Origin: an uncultured Dysosmobacter sp.
GTDB lineage: Bacteria > Bacillota > Clostridia > Oscillospirales > Oscillospiraceae
NCBI GenBank assembly: GCA_934565855.1
Contig: CAKTIO010000001.1
Location: 248,001-312,000, forward strand
DNA length: 64,000 nt
Direction of reading: 5' to 3'
In this document: piece after piece, positions 42,723 through 54,039 of the stretch
Layout of the letters: the number at the start of each line of letters is the position of its first letter
Position numbering within the stretch: position 1 is the first letter of the stretch
Translations under genes and position numbers: made by a program
Notes under the pieces: generated by a model
The model's database searches: none
Seen by the model: only the letters and a program-made list of their open reading frames with translations
Told to the model about the DNA's origin: nothing

Positions 42723-42751
42723 TTGACAGTCCTCCCGCTTCGTGCTACGAT
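42723..42751 (+). promoter_or_regulatory. Sigma-A promoter of the lysine riboswitch transcript
   Basis: TTGACA (42723-42728), 17 bases, TACGAT (42746-42751), ending about 20 bases before the riboswitch. Confidence 0.65.
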
Positions 42752-42764
42752 ACAGAAAAATTGA

Positions 42765-42945
42765 ATCGCTTAGATAGAGGCGCGAGGTTCATCAGTACTC
42801 CACAGCACAGCCAGGCAGCTGCTATGGAAGAAAGGGGACATCGCCGAAGTAGGTCGTGGTTGCCTGACTGCGGTCTGCTGGTTCGTCAGGAAACACCTGC
42901 CGGACTGTCACAGAGTATTTTGTGAAGCGCTATCAATGGAGCTCG
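42765..42945 (+). ncRNA. Lysine riboswitch (L box)
   Basis: Conserved core blocks appear in the expected order: GATAGAGGCGCGAGG near the 5' end (P1/P2 kink), AGTACTCC, then GGAAGAAAGGGGACATCGCC followed by GAAG, and AGCGCTATCA at the 3' end, which can close P1 with GATAG. The AGGGGNNNTCGCCGAAG core is characteristic of L-box RNAs. A terminator stem follows at once (42961-42990). The downstream ABC transporter is therefore probably repressed by lysine and used to import it. Confidence 0.85.
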
Positions 42946-42960
42946 ATATAAACCCTTTCC

Positions 42961-42991
42961 ATGGACCGCTTGACAAAGCGGTCCATTTTTT
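42961..42991 (+). terminator. Riboswitch-controlled terminator
   Basis: ATGGACCGCTT, loop GACA, AAGCGGTCCAT, followed by TTTTTACA. This is the expression platform of the lysine riboswitch: it should form when lysine is bound and stop transcription before the transporter genes. Confidence 0.85.
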
Positions 42992-43061
42992 ACACATGCC
43001 GCTGCGGCGGCGGAATGTGTTTCACCAGACGCCGAAAAATCTGACAGGAAAGGTGATTTCA

Positions 43062-43979
43062 ATGAAAAAGCTTCTTGCAATGGTAATGGCACTTGCCATG
43101 ACCGCTTCTCTGGCTGCCTGCGGCAGCAGCTCCTCCGCCGGTTCTGCGTCTTCCTCCGCTTCCGGCTCCGCCTCCAGCGCGGCTTCCTCTGCCGAGGTTG
43201 CTTCCGGTGTGGAGGACGGTGTGCTCACCGTTGGCATGGAGTGCGCATACGCCCCCTATAACTGGACCCAGACGGATGATTCCAACGGCGCTGTTCCCAT
43301 CTCCAATGTCCCCGGTGCCTATGCCAACGGCTATGACGTGATGATCGCCCAGAAGATCTGTGAAGCCAATGGCTGGGAGCTGGAGATCATCTCCTCCGCC
43401 TGGGATTCCCTCTGCCCCGCCGTACAGTCCGGCACGATGGACGCCAACATTGCCGGTCAGTCTATGACGGCAGAGCGGATGGAGCAGGTGGATATGGCTG
43501 GTCCCTACTACTACGCCACCATCGTCTGCGTTACCACGAAGGACAGCCCCTATGCCAACGCCACTTCCATTGCAGACCTTGCCGGCGGCAAGTGTACCGC
43601 ACAGTCCGGCACCATCTGGTATGACTCCTGCCTGCCCCAGATTCAGGACGTTCAGCTGCAGTCTCCCGCCGAGACCGCTCCCGCAATGATCATGGCTCTG
43701 CAGACCGGCACGGTGGATTTCATCTGCACCGATATGCCCACCGCAATGGGCGCCGCCTCTAAGGACGACAATCTGGTCATTCTGAACTTCTCCGGCACGG
43801 ACGGTGATTTCCAGTTCGACTCTGAGGAGGAGCGCGCGGAAAACGTCAATATCGGCATTTCCGTGAAGAAGGGCAACACCGTCCTGAAGGACGCCATCAA
43901 CGACGTGCTCTCCACCATGACGGAGGATGACTTCAACGCCCTGATGGACCAGGCAATTTCCATCCAGCCCGAGGTCTGA
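43062..43979 (+). CDS. Amino-acid ABC transporter substrate-binding lipoprotein (probably lysine)
   Basis: 305 residues from the ATG at 43062, preceded by AGGAAAGG. Lipoprotein signal (MKKLLAMVMALAMTASLAAC), a Ser/Ala-rich spacer, then a family-3 solute-binding domain: LTVGMECAYAPYNWTQ, GYDVMIAQKICEANGWELEI, MDANIAGQSMTAERMEQVDM, TAQSGTIWYDSC. The riboswitch upstream points to lysine; arginine/histidine specificity is not excluded by sequence. First gene of a three-gene import system. Confidence 0.9.
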   Translation: MKKLLAMVMALAMTASLAACGSSSSAGSASSSASGSASSAASSAEVASGVEDGVLTVGMECAYAPYNWTQTDDSNGAVPISNVPGAYANGYDVMIAQKICEANGWELEIISSAWDSLCPAVQSGTMDANIAGQSMTAERMEQVDMAGPYYYATIVCVTTKDSPYANATSIADLAGGKCTAQSGTIWYDSCLPQIQDVQLQSPAETAPAMIMALQTGTVDFICTDMPTAMGAASKDDNLVILNFSGTDGDFQFDSEEERAENVNIGISVKKGNTVLKDAINDVLSTMTEDDFNALMDQAISIQPEV

Positions 43980-44078
43980 TCTCTCCCGAACCTCTCATTT
44001 TCTGCATCATCCGGTTTTGTCTGCAAAGCCGGATGATGTGCCATATTCCGATGTTGTATAGAAAGGAGCGTCTTCCCT

Positions 44079-44954
44079 ATGGAAAAACTGATCAAGCTGG
44101 GACAGGACATGGCGCTGCTGTGGAGCAAATACAAGGGTTCTTATGAGGGCGGCATTCGCAGCACCCTGATTCTGGCGCTGGTCGCCACGATCATCGGCTG
44201 CATCATCGGTCTTGCCTGCGGCATTCTCAACACCATCCCCTATTCCAAAAACGATCCCCCTCTCAAACGCATCCTCCTGAAGGTCATCCGCATCATCGTC
44301 CGCGCCTATGTCGAAATCTTCCGCGGCACGCCGATGGTCCTGCAGGCAGTGTTCATCTTCTATGGTCTCCCCTATTTTACAGACAACACCATGCGCTTTT
44401 CCAGTCTCTGGGCGGCAGCCATTCTGATCGTTTCCATCAACACCGGCGCTTACATGGCAGAGTCCGTCCGCGGCGGCATCATCTCCATTGATCCCGGTCA
44501 GACAGAGGGCGCCAAGGCCATCGGTATGACACACTTCCAGACCATGACCAGTGTGATCCTTCCCCAGGCACTGCGCAACATCATGCCGCAGATCGGCAAC
44601 AACTTCATCATCAATGTCAAGGATACCTCGGTTATGTTCATCATCGGTTTCACGGAATTCTTTGCGTTCCACCGTTACATCACCGGCGTGAACAACATGT
44701 ATTTCCCCTCCGCAGCCATTGAGATGATCGGCTACCTTACCATGACGCTGATCGCCTCCTTTATACTGCGGCTGGTGGAAAAGCTGATGGACGGCTCCGA
44801 CAGCTATGAGCTGGTGCAGGACGACGCCCTGACCATGACCGCCGGGACCTACAGCCATCCGGACCGCGGCACCCCCTTTGACGAGCAGAACAAGGAGTAC
44901 CGCGAAAAAACGAAACAGTTTCTCAAGCACGGACGCAACAGAGGAGGGCGCTGA
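44079..44954 (+). CDS. Amino-acid ABC transporter permease (HisM type)
   Basis: 291 residues. Family motifs: [20 protein letters not shown], and the EAA loop [20 protein letters not shown] followed by [11 protein letters not shown]. There are about five membrane segments in the first 240 residues; the last 50 form a soluble, charged tail that is longer than usual. It follows the binding protein by 99 bases and stops 1 base before the ATPase start codon. Confidence 0.92.
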   Translation: MEKLIKLGQDMALLWSKYKGSYEGGIRSTLILALVATIIGCIIGLACGILNTIPYSKNDPPLKRILLKVIRIIVRAYVEIFRGTPMVLQAVFIFYGLPYFTDNTMRFSSLWAAAILIVSINTGAYMAESVRGGIISIDPGQTEGAKAIGMTHFQTMTSVILPQALRNIMPQIGNNFIINVKDTSVMFIIGFTEFFAFHRYITGVNNMYFPSAAIEMIGYLTMTLIASFILRLVEKLMDGSDSYELVQDDALTMTAGTYSHPDRGTPFDEQNKEYREKTKQFLKHGRNRGGR

Positions 44955-44955
44955 T

Positions 44956-45696
44956 ATGAGTGATCAAATTTTAGAGATCCGCCATTTGAGCAAATCCTTC
45001 GGTTCCCACGAGGTATTGCGGGACATTGATTTCACGGTGGAGAAGGGCGATGTCACCTCGATCATCGGCGCGTCCGGCTCCGGTAAATCCACGCTGCTGC
45101 GCTGCATCAATCTGCTGGAAACTCCCACCTCCGGAGAGATCCTGTATCATGGCACTAACGTCGCCGCCCGGAAGGTCAACGCCGCCGCATACCGTTCCAA
45201 GGTCGGCATGGTGTTTCAGTCCTTTAATCTCTTCAACAACATGACGGTTCTGGAAAACTGCATGGTGGGACAGACAAAGGTCTTAAAACGCTCCAAGGAA
45301 ACCGCCCGGGAAAACGCCATGAAATATCTGGAGCGCGTGGGCATGGTTCCCTATATCCATGCAAAGCCCCGCCAGATCTCTGGCGGACAAAAGCAGCGCG
45401 TCGCCATCGCCCGCGCCTTGGCAATGGAGCCGGAGGTACTGCTGTTTGATGAACCCACCTCCGCCCTGGACCCTGAAATGGTAGGCGAGGTGCTGTCTGT
45501 TATGCGTCAGCTGGCGCAGGATGGCATGACGATGCTGGTGGTCACTCACGAGATGGCATTCGCCCGGGACGTCAGCAATCATGTGGTTTACATGAATCAG
45601 GGCGTTATCTGTGAGGAGGGCAACCCCGCCGAGGTATTCGGAAATCCGCAGCGGCAGGAGACCCGGGATTTCCTCTCCCGTTTCCTGAACCACTGA
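44956..45696 (+). CDS. Amino-acid ABC transporter ATP-binding protein (GlnQ type)
   Basis: 246 residues, start at 44956 after GGAGGGCG. Walker [11 protein letters not shown]-loop [14 protein letters not shown], signature [16 protein letters not shown], Walker [13 protein letters not shown], and the H-loop in LVVTHEM are all intact. It powers the import system encoded with it. Confidence 0.95.
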   Translation: MSDQILEIRHLSKSFGSHEVLRDIDFTVEKGDVTSIIGASGSGKSTLLRCINLLETPTSGEILYHGTNVAARKVNAAAYRSKVGMVFQSFNLFNNMTVLENCMVGQTKVLKRSKETARENAMKYLERVGMVPYIHAKPRQISGGQKQRVAIARALAMEPEVLLFDEPTSALDPEMVGEVLSVMRQLAQDGMTMLVVTHEMAFARDVSNHVVYMNQGVICEEGNPAEVFGNPQRQETRDFLSRFLNH

Positions 45697-45719
45697 AAAA
45701 GCGTATTTATTGCAAAACA

Positions 45720-45766
45720 AAAGCTCCGGAAAGCCAATGGCACAGGCTTTCCGGAGCTTCTTTTTC
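45720..45766. terminator. Bidirectional terminator after the ABC operon
   Basis: AAGCTCCGGAAAGCC, loop AATGGCACA, GGCTTTCCGGAGCTT, then CTTTTTCT. It serves the ABC operon and the convergent Na/Pi transporter gene. Confidence 0.85.
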
Positions 45767-45778
45767 TGCTTATTCCTA

Positions 45779-47602
45779 TTACGCCTCACTCTGCGGCTGT
45801 GCGGAAAGCACCGGCTGCTCGACCTCGATGGCTTCCACCTGTTCCAGATACTTCTTGCGGTATTCCTCCACAAAGTTCTTATAGATCTGGCTCTGCCCCT
45901 CCTTGATGCTCTCCGCATAGGAGTGGGTCGCCATGTCGATCTTCTTCTGATTTTCCAGAACAATCAAGGCAATGTTGGAGCAGTGGTCCGCCACACGCTC
46001 AAAGTTGTTGATACAGTCGTTGAATACAAACCCCAACTGCAAGGTACACTGTCCCGACTGAAGACGGTTGACATGCTGTGCCTTCAGCCGCTCCGTCATC
46101 AGATCCATGATATCCTCCAGCGGCTCTACCCGGGACGCCGCCAACAGGTCGTTTTCCGTCAAAGCCCGGTACATCAGGTCCAGAATCTCCTCCACCGCGG
46201 CAACGCAGACATTCAAGCCATACTTGGCAGCCTCGGAGAAATCAATATTCCGGGTCTTCAGCTCCTCCGCCAGCTCCGCAATGTTCATGGCATGGTCAGA
46301 GATCCGTTCCAGATTGGTCAGGCTTTGCAGCAGCTTTGCCGACTGCCGGGTCTCATCATCCGACAGCTCTTTGGTGGAAAGCTTCACCAGATAGCTGCCC
46401 AGACGGTCCTCATAGCGGTCCACCCGCTCCTCCCGGCTTTGCAGCTTATCATACTTCACCTGGTCGAACTGCCGGAGCAGCTCGATAGACCGCTGCAGGT
46501 TCTTTCTGGCAGCGGTCGCCATCAGCGCTACCGTCCTTCCCGCCTGCTCCAGCGCCACAGCGGGATAGGCAAGGAACCGCTCATCCAGAAGGTTCGTTTC
46601 AAACTCCTTGTCCTCATCGTCCTCCGGCATATCCGGGAAGGAACGCACCGCCAGCTTTTCCAGCACACTGCGGAAGGGGAACAGCACCACCACGGCAAAC
46701 ACCTTGAACACCGTATTGATGATGGCGATACCAACGCTGGTGGCAGCCCCCGTCAGGAAGGGCAATCCGCCTGTCACCGCATTGGCAGCGGCGTACAGCG
46801 TCAGGAAAATCGTGCCGCCCAGCGCATTGAAATACAAATAGGTAAAGGCGGCGCGCTTGCCATTTTTGTTAGCGCCGATGGCACTGAGCAGAACAGGCAC
46901 ACAGGCGCCCACGCTCATACCCACTACCAGATACACCGCAATGTGATATTCGATCACACCGGTGGCGGACAGCGCCTGCAAAATGCCGATGGAGGCGGAG
47001 CAGCTCTGGATCACCGCCGTGACCAAAATGCCAAGCACCACGCACAGCACCGGATTGGATACCACGGTCATGATATGAAGAAACGTCTCGCTCTCCTGCA
47101 AAGGCTCCATCGCCGCGGACATGGTCTTCATTCCGTTCATCAGCACACTGAGGGAAAGCAGAATCACACCGATATTTTTTGTGCTGGTGCTTTTGGACGC
47201 CATATACATCACAATGCCGATGACCGCCACCACGGCAAAAATCACCGTTGTAGACAGCAGATTCGCCGCATTGGAATTCCCCACGCTTGCCAGGCTCAGC
47301 AGCCAGCCAGTGGCAGTAGTGCCGATGTTGGCACCCATAATAATGCCGATTGCCTGAGACAACTGCATAATTCCGGAGTTTACAAAGCCCACCACCATCA
47401 CAGTCGTCGCCGAGGAGGACTGGATCACCGCCGTGACAAAGGTCCCCAATAGCACACCCTTGATGGGCGTTGAGGTCAAACGCCCCAATGTCGTCTCCAG
47501 CCGCCCTCCGGCAACCTTTTTTAAGGCGTCTCCCATCAGGGACATTCCGAAAAGGAAAAACGCCAAGCCACCCAGAAGGGAGATGACGGAAGTAATTCCC
47601 AT
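45779..47602 (-). CDS. Na/Pi cotransporter family protein with PhoU-like domain
   Basis: 607 residues, start at 47602 after AAGGAAG. The N-terminal half has about nine membrane segments with two QSS-type repeats (GTFVTAVIQSSSATTVMVVG and GILVTAVIQSCSASIGILQA), the hallmark of PF02690 Na/Pi cotransporters (NptA/YjbB). The C-terminal half (about 350-580) is a PhoU-like helical bundle (RISDHAMNIAELAEELK, CINNFERVADHCSNIALIVL). It imports or exports phosphate and senses it. Single gene. Confidence 0.93.
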   Translation of the reverse strand: MGITSVISLLGGLAFFLFGMSLMGDALKKVAGGRLETTLGRLTSTPIKGVLLGTFVTAVIQSSSATTVMVVGFVNSGIMQLSQAIGIIMGANIGTTATGWLLSLASVGNSNAANLLSTTVIFAVVAVIGIVMYMASKSTSTKNIGVILLSLSVLMNGMKTMSAAMEPLQESETFLHIMTVVSNPVLCVVLGILVTAVIQSCSASIGILQALSATGVIEYHIAVYLVVGMSVGACVPVLLSAIGANKNGKRAAFTYLYFNALGGTIFLTLYAAANAVTGGLPFLTGAATSVGIAIINTVFKVFAVVVLFPFRSVLEKLAVRSFPDMPEDDEDKEFETNLLDERFLAYPAVALEQAGRTVALMATAARKNLQRSIELLRQFDQVKYDKLQSREERVDRYEDRLGSYLVKLSTKELSDDETRQSAKLLQSLTNLERISDHAMNIAELAEELKTRNIDFSEAAKYGLNVCVAAVEEILDLMYRALTENDLLAASRVEPLEDIMDLMTERLKAQHVNRLQSGQCTLQLGFVFNDCINNFERVADHCSNIALIVLENQKKIDMATHSYAESIKEGQSQIYKNFVEEYRKKYLEQVEAIEVEQPVLSAQPQSEA

Positions 47603-47753
47603 ATCATTCTGCTTCCTTTCGTCAAAGTTCGCATAGGACAACAGGTTTATTGTAGCATATTTCCCTTGCTCTGCGGCTCAAAATTTTACATATTTTTTCG
47701 CTATTTTTTACACAACATTGCCAGAAGCGTTGATTTTCCAGAAATATTCCTGT

Positions 47754-48083
47754 TCAGCGGCGGCGCTTTCCCGGTTTTGGCTGCGGCAGCTCCGGTTCCA
47801 TACTCCGGAACAGCTGCTCCAGCTGTTCCCGGTTCTCCACAATCTCTACCAGCAGCATTTCCCTTGCGCCTGGATAGGGTACCTCCCTCGGTGCATGGGG
47901 CAGGCAGACGGCTGCCGCCGGGGTCGGCTTGACCAGCAGCCGGTTATCATAGATTCCTCCTGCCAACTTTCCGCGGTAATACAGTAGGTACTCTCCCATC
48001 ATCGGGCGGCAACGCACATTCTCCAAGCCAGACAGCTGTTCCAGAATGAACTGCATATACTCCTTACTGGACGCCATTTCCAT
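47754..48083 (-). CDS. TfoX N-terminal domain protein
   Basis: 109 residues. The TfoX_N pattern is visible: FILEQLSGLENVRCRPMMGE, YLLYYRGKLAGGIYDNRLLV and KPT. The C-terminal TfoX domain is absent. In Clostridia such short proteins are common and not tied to competence, so the function is unknown. Start at 48083 or the in-frame ATG six bases on; GGAGAAGGGG lies upstream. Confidence 0.82.
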   Translation of the reverse strand: MEMASSKEYMQFILEQLSGLENVRCRPMMGEYLLYYRGKLAGGIYDNRLLVKPTPAAAVCLPHAPREVPYPGAREMLLVEIVENREQLEQLFRSMEPELPQPKPGKRRR

Positions 48084-48142
48084 TCCCCCTTCTCCTTTTT
48101 CAGCATACCGAAATACCGCAGAAAACGCAACGGCAAGAAGAA

Positions 48143-48172
48143 ACGGCGGCTTTGAAAATCAAAGCCGCCGAA
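48143..48172. terminator. Terminator downstream of ilvD
   Basis: CGGCGGCTTTGA, loop AAA, TCAAAGCCGCCG, then AAAAATAG on the plus strand. On the minus strand the stem is followed by TTTCTTCTT. It separates ilvCD from the TfoX gene. Confidence 0.75.
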
Positions 48173-48372
48173 AAATAGTAGGCGCGTGAAAAAGCTTCTG
48201 CTCTGGACAGTTTTGCCATCGTCCGGCAGGTCATGAAATCATGCAAAACATCCATTCAAAAAGCTTGCAGTATCAGCACTTACGCCAAATATCATAGCCA
48301 AGCCATCCATTTCAAACGGATACAAGCATGATCATAATAAGTGTTTTTTTATACAGCCTTATAAAGTTCCGG
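48173..48372. other. 3' flank of ilvD, no gene recognised
   Basis: About 200 bases without a coding signal. A small inverted repeat (CATGAAATCATG) sits near 48232. Nothing else seen. Confidence 0.3.
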
Positions 48373-50031
48373 TCACTTCAGCACTGCGCCGTGGTTCGCG
48401 CCATCTACCAGACGGGCATAGCGGGACAGCCAGCCAGTTTTGATATTCGGCTCCGGCATAACCAGATGCGCCTTGCGTTCCGCCAACTCCGCTTCGCTGA
48501 CCTCCAGTGTGATCTTCGCATTGGGGATGTCAATGGAAATGGTATCGCCCTCCTGAACCAAACCGATGGGACCGCCGTTCGCCGCCTCCGGACAGACATG
48601 GCCAATGGAGGCACCGCGGCTGGCGCCAGAGAAGCGTCCATCCGTGATCAGTGCCACAGTCTTGTCCAGCTTCATGCCTGCCAGCGCGCTGGTGGGATTC
48701 AGCATCTCCCGCATGCCGGGACCACCCTTGGGGCCCTCATAGCGGATGACCACAACATCGCCAGGAACGATCTTTCCATCATAAATAGCGGAGATCGCCT
48801 CCTCCTCGCTGTTGAACACCCGGGCGGGTCCAGTGTGCTTCAGCATTTCCGGAGCCACCGCGCTGCGCTTGACCACGCAGCCATCCGGAGCCAGGTTGCC
48901 CCACAGGATCTGCAAGCCGCCGGTCGGGCTGTAGGGATCCTCAATGGGACGGATGGCGTTATGGTTCAGGTTGACCGCTCCCTGAATGTTCTCGCCCACG
49001 GTCTTTCCGGTGACGGTCAGGCAGTCCAGATCCAGCAGATTTTTCTTTGCCAGCTCTGCCTGCACAGCGGGAATGCCGCCTGCTTCATACAGGTCCGGCA
49101 TATGCGTGGGACCTGCCGGAGCCAGATGGCACAGGTTGGGCGTCTTCGCGCTGATCTCATTGAACAGTGCCAGGTCCATATCCACGCCCGCCTCATGCGC
49201 AATGGCAAGCAGGTGCAGGACCGTGTTGGTGCTGCAGCCCAGCGCCATATCACAGGTCAGGGCATTCCGGATGCTGCGCTCGTTGATGATGTCCCGGGCG
49301 CAGATATTCTTCTCCACCAGCTTCATGATGGCGGCACCTGCCATGCGTCCCAGCTGCAGCCGCTTGCCATACACAGCGGGAATGGTCCCGTTGCCGGGCA
49401 GTCCGATGCCGATGGCTTCACACAGGCAGTTCATGCTGTTTGCCGTATACATGCCGGAGCAGCTACCGCAGCCCGGACAGCAGTTCTGGGTGCATTCCTC
49501 CAGCTTGTCCTCATTGATGATGCCCGCCTTGTAGGCGCCCACCGCCTCGAACATTTTGGAAAGGCTGACCTCTTCGCCGTCATAGCGTCCCGCCAGCATG
49601 GGACCGCCGCTGCACACCACAGCGGGAACATTCAGGCGGACCGCCGCCATGACCATGCCCGGAACGATCTTATCGCAGTTGGGCACCAGAACCACACCGT
49701 CAAACTGGTGCGCCATCAGCATGGTCTCCACACTGTCGCAGATCAGCTCCCGGCTGCCCAGACTGTACTTCATGCCGATGTGTCCCATGGCAATGCCATC
49801 GCACACGCCGATGGCGGGAACCATGAAGGGAGTTCCTCCGGCTGCTTCCACACCGCTCTTTACCGCCTGCGTCAGCTTATCCAGTCCGGTGTGTCCCGGC
49901 ACGATGTCGCTGTATGCACTGACCACCGCGATCAGGGGCTTTTCCAGGTCCTCCTTGGTGTATCCCATCGCGTGAAACAGGCTGCGGTTCGGGGCGCGCT
50001 CCGCCCCCTTCGTCACATTGTCGCTGCGCAT
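48373..50031 (-). CDS. ilvD: Dihydroxy-acid dehydratase
   Basis: 552 residues, normal length. Fe-S cysteines are in [13 protein letters not shown] and [20 protein letters not shown] (given as [19 protein letters not shown]), with KGPGMRE-type signature [18 protein letters not shown] and the C-terminal [20 protein letters not shown]. It converts dihydroxy-acids to keto acids for Ile, Val and Leu. It follows ilvC after a 103-base gap that contains a stem-loop. Confidence 0.97.
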   Translation of the reverse strand: MRSDNVTKGAERAPNRSLFHAMGYTKEDLEKPLIAVVSAYSDIVPGHTGLDKLTQAVKSGVEAAGGTPFMVPAIGVCDGIAMGHIGMKYSLGSRELICDSVETMLMAHQFDGVVLVPNCDKIVPGMVMAAVRLNVPAVVCSGGPMLAGRYDGEEVSLSKMFEAVGAYKAGIINEDKLEECTQNCCPGCGSCSGMYTANSMNCLCEAIGIGLPGNGTIPAVYGKRLQLGRMAGAAIMKLVEKNICARDIINERSIRNALTCDMALGCSTNTVLHLLAIAHEAGVDMDLALFNEISAKTPNLCHLAPAGPTHMPDLYEAGGIPAVQAELAKKNLLDLDCLTVTGKTVGENIQGAVNLNHNAIRPIEDPYSPTGGLQILWGNLAPDGCVVKRSAVAPEMLKHTGPARVFNSEEEAISAIYDGKIVPGDVVVIRYEGPKGGPGMREMLNPTSALAGMKLDKTVALITDGRFSGASRGASIGHVCPEAANGGPIGLVQEGDTISIDIPNAKITLEVSEAELAERKAHLVMPEPNIKTGWLSRYARLVDGANHGAVLK

Positions 50032-50054
50032 CTCTCTTCACTCCTTACTCACTG

Positions 50055-50083
50055 GGGGCGAGAGTGAAATTCACTCCCGCCCC
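50055..50083. other. Stem-loop between ilvC and ilvD
   Basis: GGGGCGAGAGTG and CACTCCCGCCCC (one mismatch) around AAATT, just upstream of the ilvD ribosome site on the minus strand. No U-run follows, so it is more likely an mRNA-stability or processing element than a terminator. Confidence 0.5.
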
Positions 50084-50134
50084 TGTTCCGCGGCTCCCGT
50101 CGGTCGCCGCTGTCGTTATATTAATAATGTATGT

Positions 50135-51332
<1,198 letters not shown>

Positions 51333-52526
51333 ATGGAACTCATTCAAATGTACCGTCGCCTGGAGGGGCTGGTCATCTTCCGGGACCTGTTGGAGGACCC
51401 CGTCATCCACAAAGCCTCCGTCATGCTGAAAGCCCGCTGTCAGGGTGACCTCTCTGCACTGATCTCCGCCTGCGCTGATTTTGAATCCGCGCTGTTTGAA
51501 GCCGGCGACAGCTGGACAGCATATCTCCGCACTGCCATTTTACAGAGCGAAAACGTCTGCATCCGCCGTCAGGCATCCGGTCTGTCCAGCGAGACCATGC
51601 GCCGCGCACTGTGCAGTGAGCTTGCCTTTCTGGAGCAGCTCAGCCAGCTGACACTTGCCGCGCTGCTGGATGGCTTGACCGACGCGCCGGACTTTCTGCC
51701 CGCGTGGTCTGTATCTCCCTGCCGCCTGACCGAGGACTATCAGCTTCGGATGCAGGAAGTCAGTACCAAGGGCTACGGAATGTTCGCCCGCTACCATGTG
51801 TTTACTGTGGAGGACGGGCACCTGACCCCGGTGAAGTATCCGGACCCGCAGCGCCTGAGCGAGCTGCCCGGATATGAACACGAGCGGGAGAAGATCATTG
51901 CCAACACCCGCGCCCTGCTGGAGGGAAAGCCTGCCAACAACGTTCTGCTGTACGGCGATGCCGGAACGGGAAAATCCAGCTCCATCAAAGCCATTGCCAA
52001 TGAGTTTGCCAAGGACGGGCTTCGGTTGGTAGAGGTGAAGAAGAATCAACTCTATCAGATCCCGGACCTGATGGACACGCTGGCTGCCAACCCGCTGAAG
52101 TTCATCTTCTTCATCGATGATCTGAGCTTCACCGCCAACGACGACAACTTTGCCGCGCTGAAGGCGATTCTGGAGGGCAGCGTCGGTGGTCGTGCCAAGA
52201 ACATCGCTGTTTACGCTACCAGCAACCGCCGCCACCTCATCAAGGAAACCATGTCGGAGCGCAGCGGAGACGACATTCACGAAAGCGACACCCGGCAGGA
52301 ACTGATGAGCCTGTCCGCCCGGTTCGGCTTGACCGTGACCTTTGGGCGCCCGGAAAAGGAACGCTTTGTAGACATTGTCACCGCTCTGGCAAAGCGCTAT
52401 GGCGTGGAAATGCCGGAGGACGATCTCATCCGCAAGAGCGAAGCCTTTGCCATCCGCGCTGGTGGACGCAGTCCCCGGGTTGCCAAGCAGTTCATTGAGC
52501 TCTGCAAGGCAGGCGTTCCTGTGTAA
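51333..52526 (+). CDS. AAA+ ATPase (DUF815 family)
   Basis: 397 residues from the ATG at 51333; in-frame codons upstream to 51231 lack a ribosome site. The N-terminal 180 residues are helical. The P-loop GDAGTGKSS lies near the middle (LLYGDAGTGKSSSIKAIANE), Walker B is FIFFIDDLSF, the sensor is ATSNRRHL, and the tail contains RSPRVAKQFIELC. This matches the DUF815 group of AAA+ proteins, of unknown role. The gene is oriented against the ilv/leu genes and lies between the isoleucine T-box and ilvC. Confidence 0.9.
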   Translation: MELIQMYRRLEGLVIFRDLLEDPVIHKASVMLKARCQGDLSALISACADFESALFEAGDSWTAYLRTAILQSENVCIRRQASGLSSETMRRALCSELAFLEQLSQLTLAALLDGLTDAPDFLPAWSVSPCRLTEDYQLRMQEVSTKGYGMFARYHVFTVEDGHLTPVKYPDPQRLSELPGYEHEREKIIANTRALLEGKPANNVLLYGDAGTGKSSSIKAIANEFAKDGLRLVEVKKNQLYQIPDLMDTLAANPLKFIFFIDDLSFTANDDNFAALKAILEGSVGGRAKNIAVYATSNRRHLIKETMSERSGDDIHESDTRQELMSLSARFGLTVTFGRPEKERFVDIVTALAKRYGVEMPEDDLIRKSEAFAIRAGGRSPRVAKQFIELCKAGVPV

Positions 52527-52537
52527 CGCTTTCTTCG

Positions 52538-52574
52538 CCGGACGTTTCCCCTGGGAGACGTCCGGTCTTTTTTG
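52538..52574 (+). terminator. Terminator of the AAA+ ATPase gene
   Basis: CCGGACGT, loop TTCCCCTGGGAG, ACGTCCGG, then TCTTTTTTG. It adjoins the terminator of the T-box on the other strand. Confidence 0.8.
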
Positions 52575-52584
52575 CATTTGGCAA

Positions 52585-52870
52585 GCAAAAAAGGCTTTCG
52601 TCTCCTGCGGGTTCTTCACCCATAAGAGACGAAAGCCTTACTCATACGCTTCCGCGGTACCACTCTTTTTGCCGGAATTTCCGACCACTTATGCAGGTCC
52701 AACAACCCGCCGACCTTGATAACGGAGTCCTCCGTCCCCGCTTACTCTTGGTTCAGCGGAGCTGCTCATGAGGGGATAGGTGATGGGGTTCCGGTACCGC
52801 CTTGCACCAACCGGCGGCTCTCTGAACCAGACTGTTCCAGCACTGGGTCCTCACTTGTAACGCATTTGAT
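52585..52870 (-). ncRNA. T-box riboswitch, apparent isoleucine specifier
   Basis: On the minus strand the leader has Stem I features (AGAGAGCC, 52823-52816, then GGTTGGTG), an ATC codon (52784-52782) at the expected specifier position before CTCATGAGC, the T-box core AGAGTGGTACCGCGG (52666-52652), and a terminator stem (52639-52591: AAGGCTTTCGTCTC with its complement, then TTTTTTGC). ATC would select tRNA-Ile. The transcript points leftward; the next gene on this strand is ilvC 1.4 kb away. Confidence 0.85.
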
Positions 52871-52968
52871 GAGTTAAGTTTAAAATAAAGATTGCCATTT
52901 GTAAAGTGGCATCTTTGTACCAATGTCTCTTCTTTTTTCGTGATTCTTTTGGTTAATTCGCAGATTTT
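52871..52968. other. Short intergenic gap downstream of leuB
   Basis: AT-rich; probably contains the T-box promoter on the minus strand. A TTAAGTTTAAAATAAAG stretch is visible. No gene. Confidence 0.3.
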
Positions 52969-54039
52969 TCAGATTCTCTCCCGAATCTGGCGACCCATTT
53001 CCCGGCAACCGATCAGCTGGCAGCCCGCCTCCATAATGTCGCCGCAGCGGTATCCGGCTTTCAGCGCGGCGTCCACCGCTGCTTCCACCGCATCCGCTTC
53101 CGCCGCCATATCAAAGCTGTAGCGCAGCATCATCGCCGCCGCCAGAATCGTGCCGATGGGGTTCGCCTTATCCTGCCCCGCAATATCCGGCGCGGAGCCG
53201 TGGATCGGCTCATACAGCCCGCGGGTTCCCTCTCCCATACTGGAGGAGGGGATCATTCCCACGGAGCCGGTGATCTGGCTTGCCTCATCCGAAAGGATGT
53301 CGCCAAACAGGTTTTCCGTCACGATCACATCAAACTGGCTGGGGTCCCGGATCATCTGCATGGAGGCGTTGTCCACATACATATGGCGCAGCTCCACATC
53401 CGGATACTCCTCCGCCACGGCGCACACCGTCTTTCTCCACAGGCGGGAAGTCGCCAGCACATTTGCCTTATCCACCGAAGTGACGATCCTCCGGCGCTTC
53501 CGCGCCATCTGGAACGCCACATGGGCGATCCGGCGGATCTCATGCTCCGAATAGGGCATGATGTCCCGCGCCACCAGCTCGCCGTTCTCCTCCTGTGTGG
53601 TGTGTTCGCCGAAATACACGCCGCCGATCAGCTCCCGGACCACCACAAAGTCCACACCCTTTGCGGCAATATCCGCCCGCAGAGGGCAGGCGCTGGACAA
53701 CTCCGGAAACATGTGCGCCGGACGGATGTTGCTGTAAAGCTTCATTCCACCCCGCAGCTTCAGCAGCCCCCGCTCCGGGCGGTTTTCCGGCGGCTGTGCA
53801 TCCCACTTGGGACCGCCTACCGCACCCAGCAGCACACTGTCGCTTTCCAGGCAGGTCTGCAAAGAGGAATCCGGCAGGGGAACGCCGAACTGATCGATGG
53901 CATTGCCGCCCATAGGCGCTTCCACATAGGTAAAGGTATGTCCAAATTTTTTTGCCACCTCATTCAGCACGCCGATGGCTTCGCCCACAATCTCCGGACC
54001 GATGCCATCGCCGCGGATCACAGCAATCCTTTTTTCCAT
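52969..54039 (-). CDS. leuB: 3-isopropylmalate dehydrogenase
   Basis: 356 residues. MEKRIAVIRGDGIGPEIVGE at the start, then TSVDKANVLATSRLWR (catalytic Lys/Asn region), VTENLFGDILSDEASQITGS and EPIHGSAPDIAGQDKANPIG, the NAD- and substrate-binding signature of the isopropylmalate/isocitrate dehydrogenase family. Its start codon directly abuts the leuD stop. Last gene of the leu operon. Confidence 0.97.
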   Translation of the reverse strand: MEKRIAVIRGDGIGPEIVGEAIGVLNEVAKKFGHTFTYVEAPMGGNAIDQFGVPLPDSSLQTCLESDSVLLGAVGGPKWDAQPPENRPERGLLKLRGGMKLYSNIRPAHMFPELSSACPLRADIAAKGVDFVVVRELIGGVYFGEHTTQEENGELVARDIMPYSEHEIRRIAHVAFQMARKRRRIVTSVDKANVLATSRLWRKTVCAVAEEYPDVELRHMYVDNASMQMIRDPSQFDVIVTENLFGDILSDEASQITGSVGMIPSSSMGEGTRGLYEPIHGSAPDIAGQDKANPIGTILAAAMMLRYSFDMAAEADAVEAAVDAALKAGYRCGDIMEAGCQLIGCREMGRQIRERI

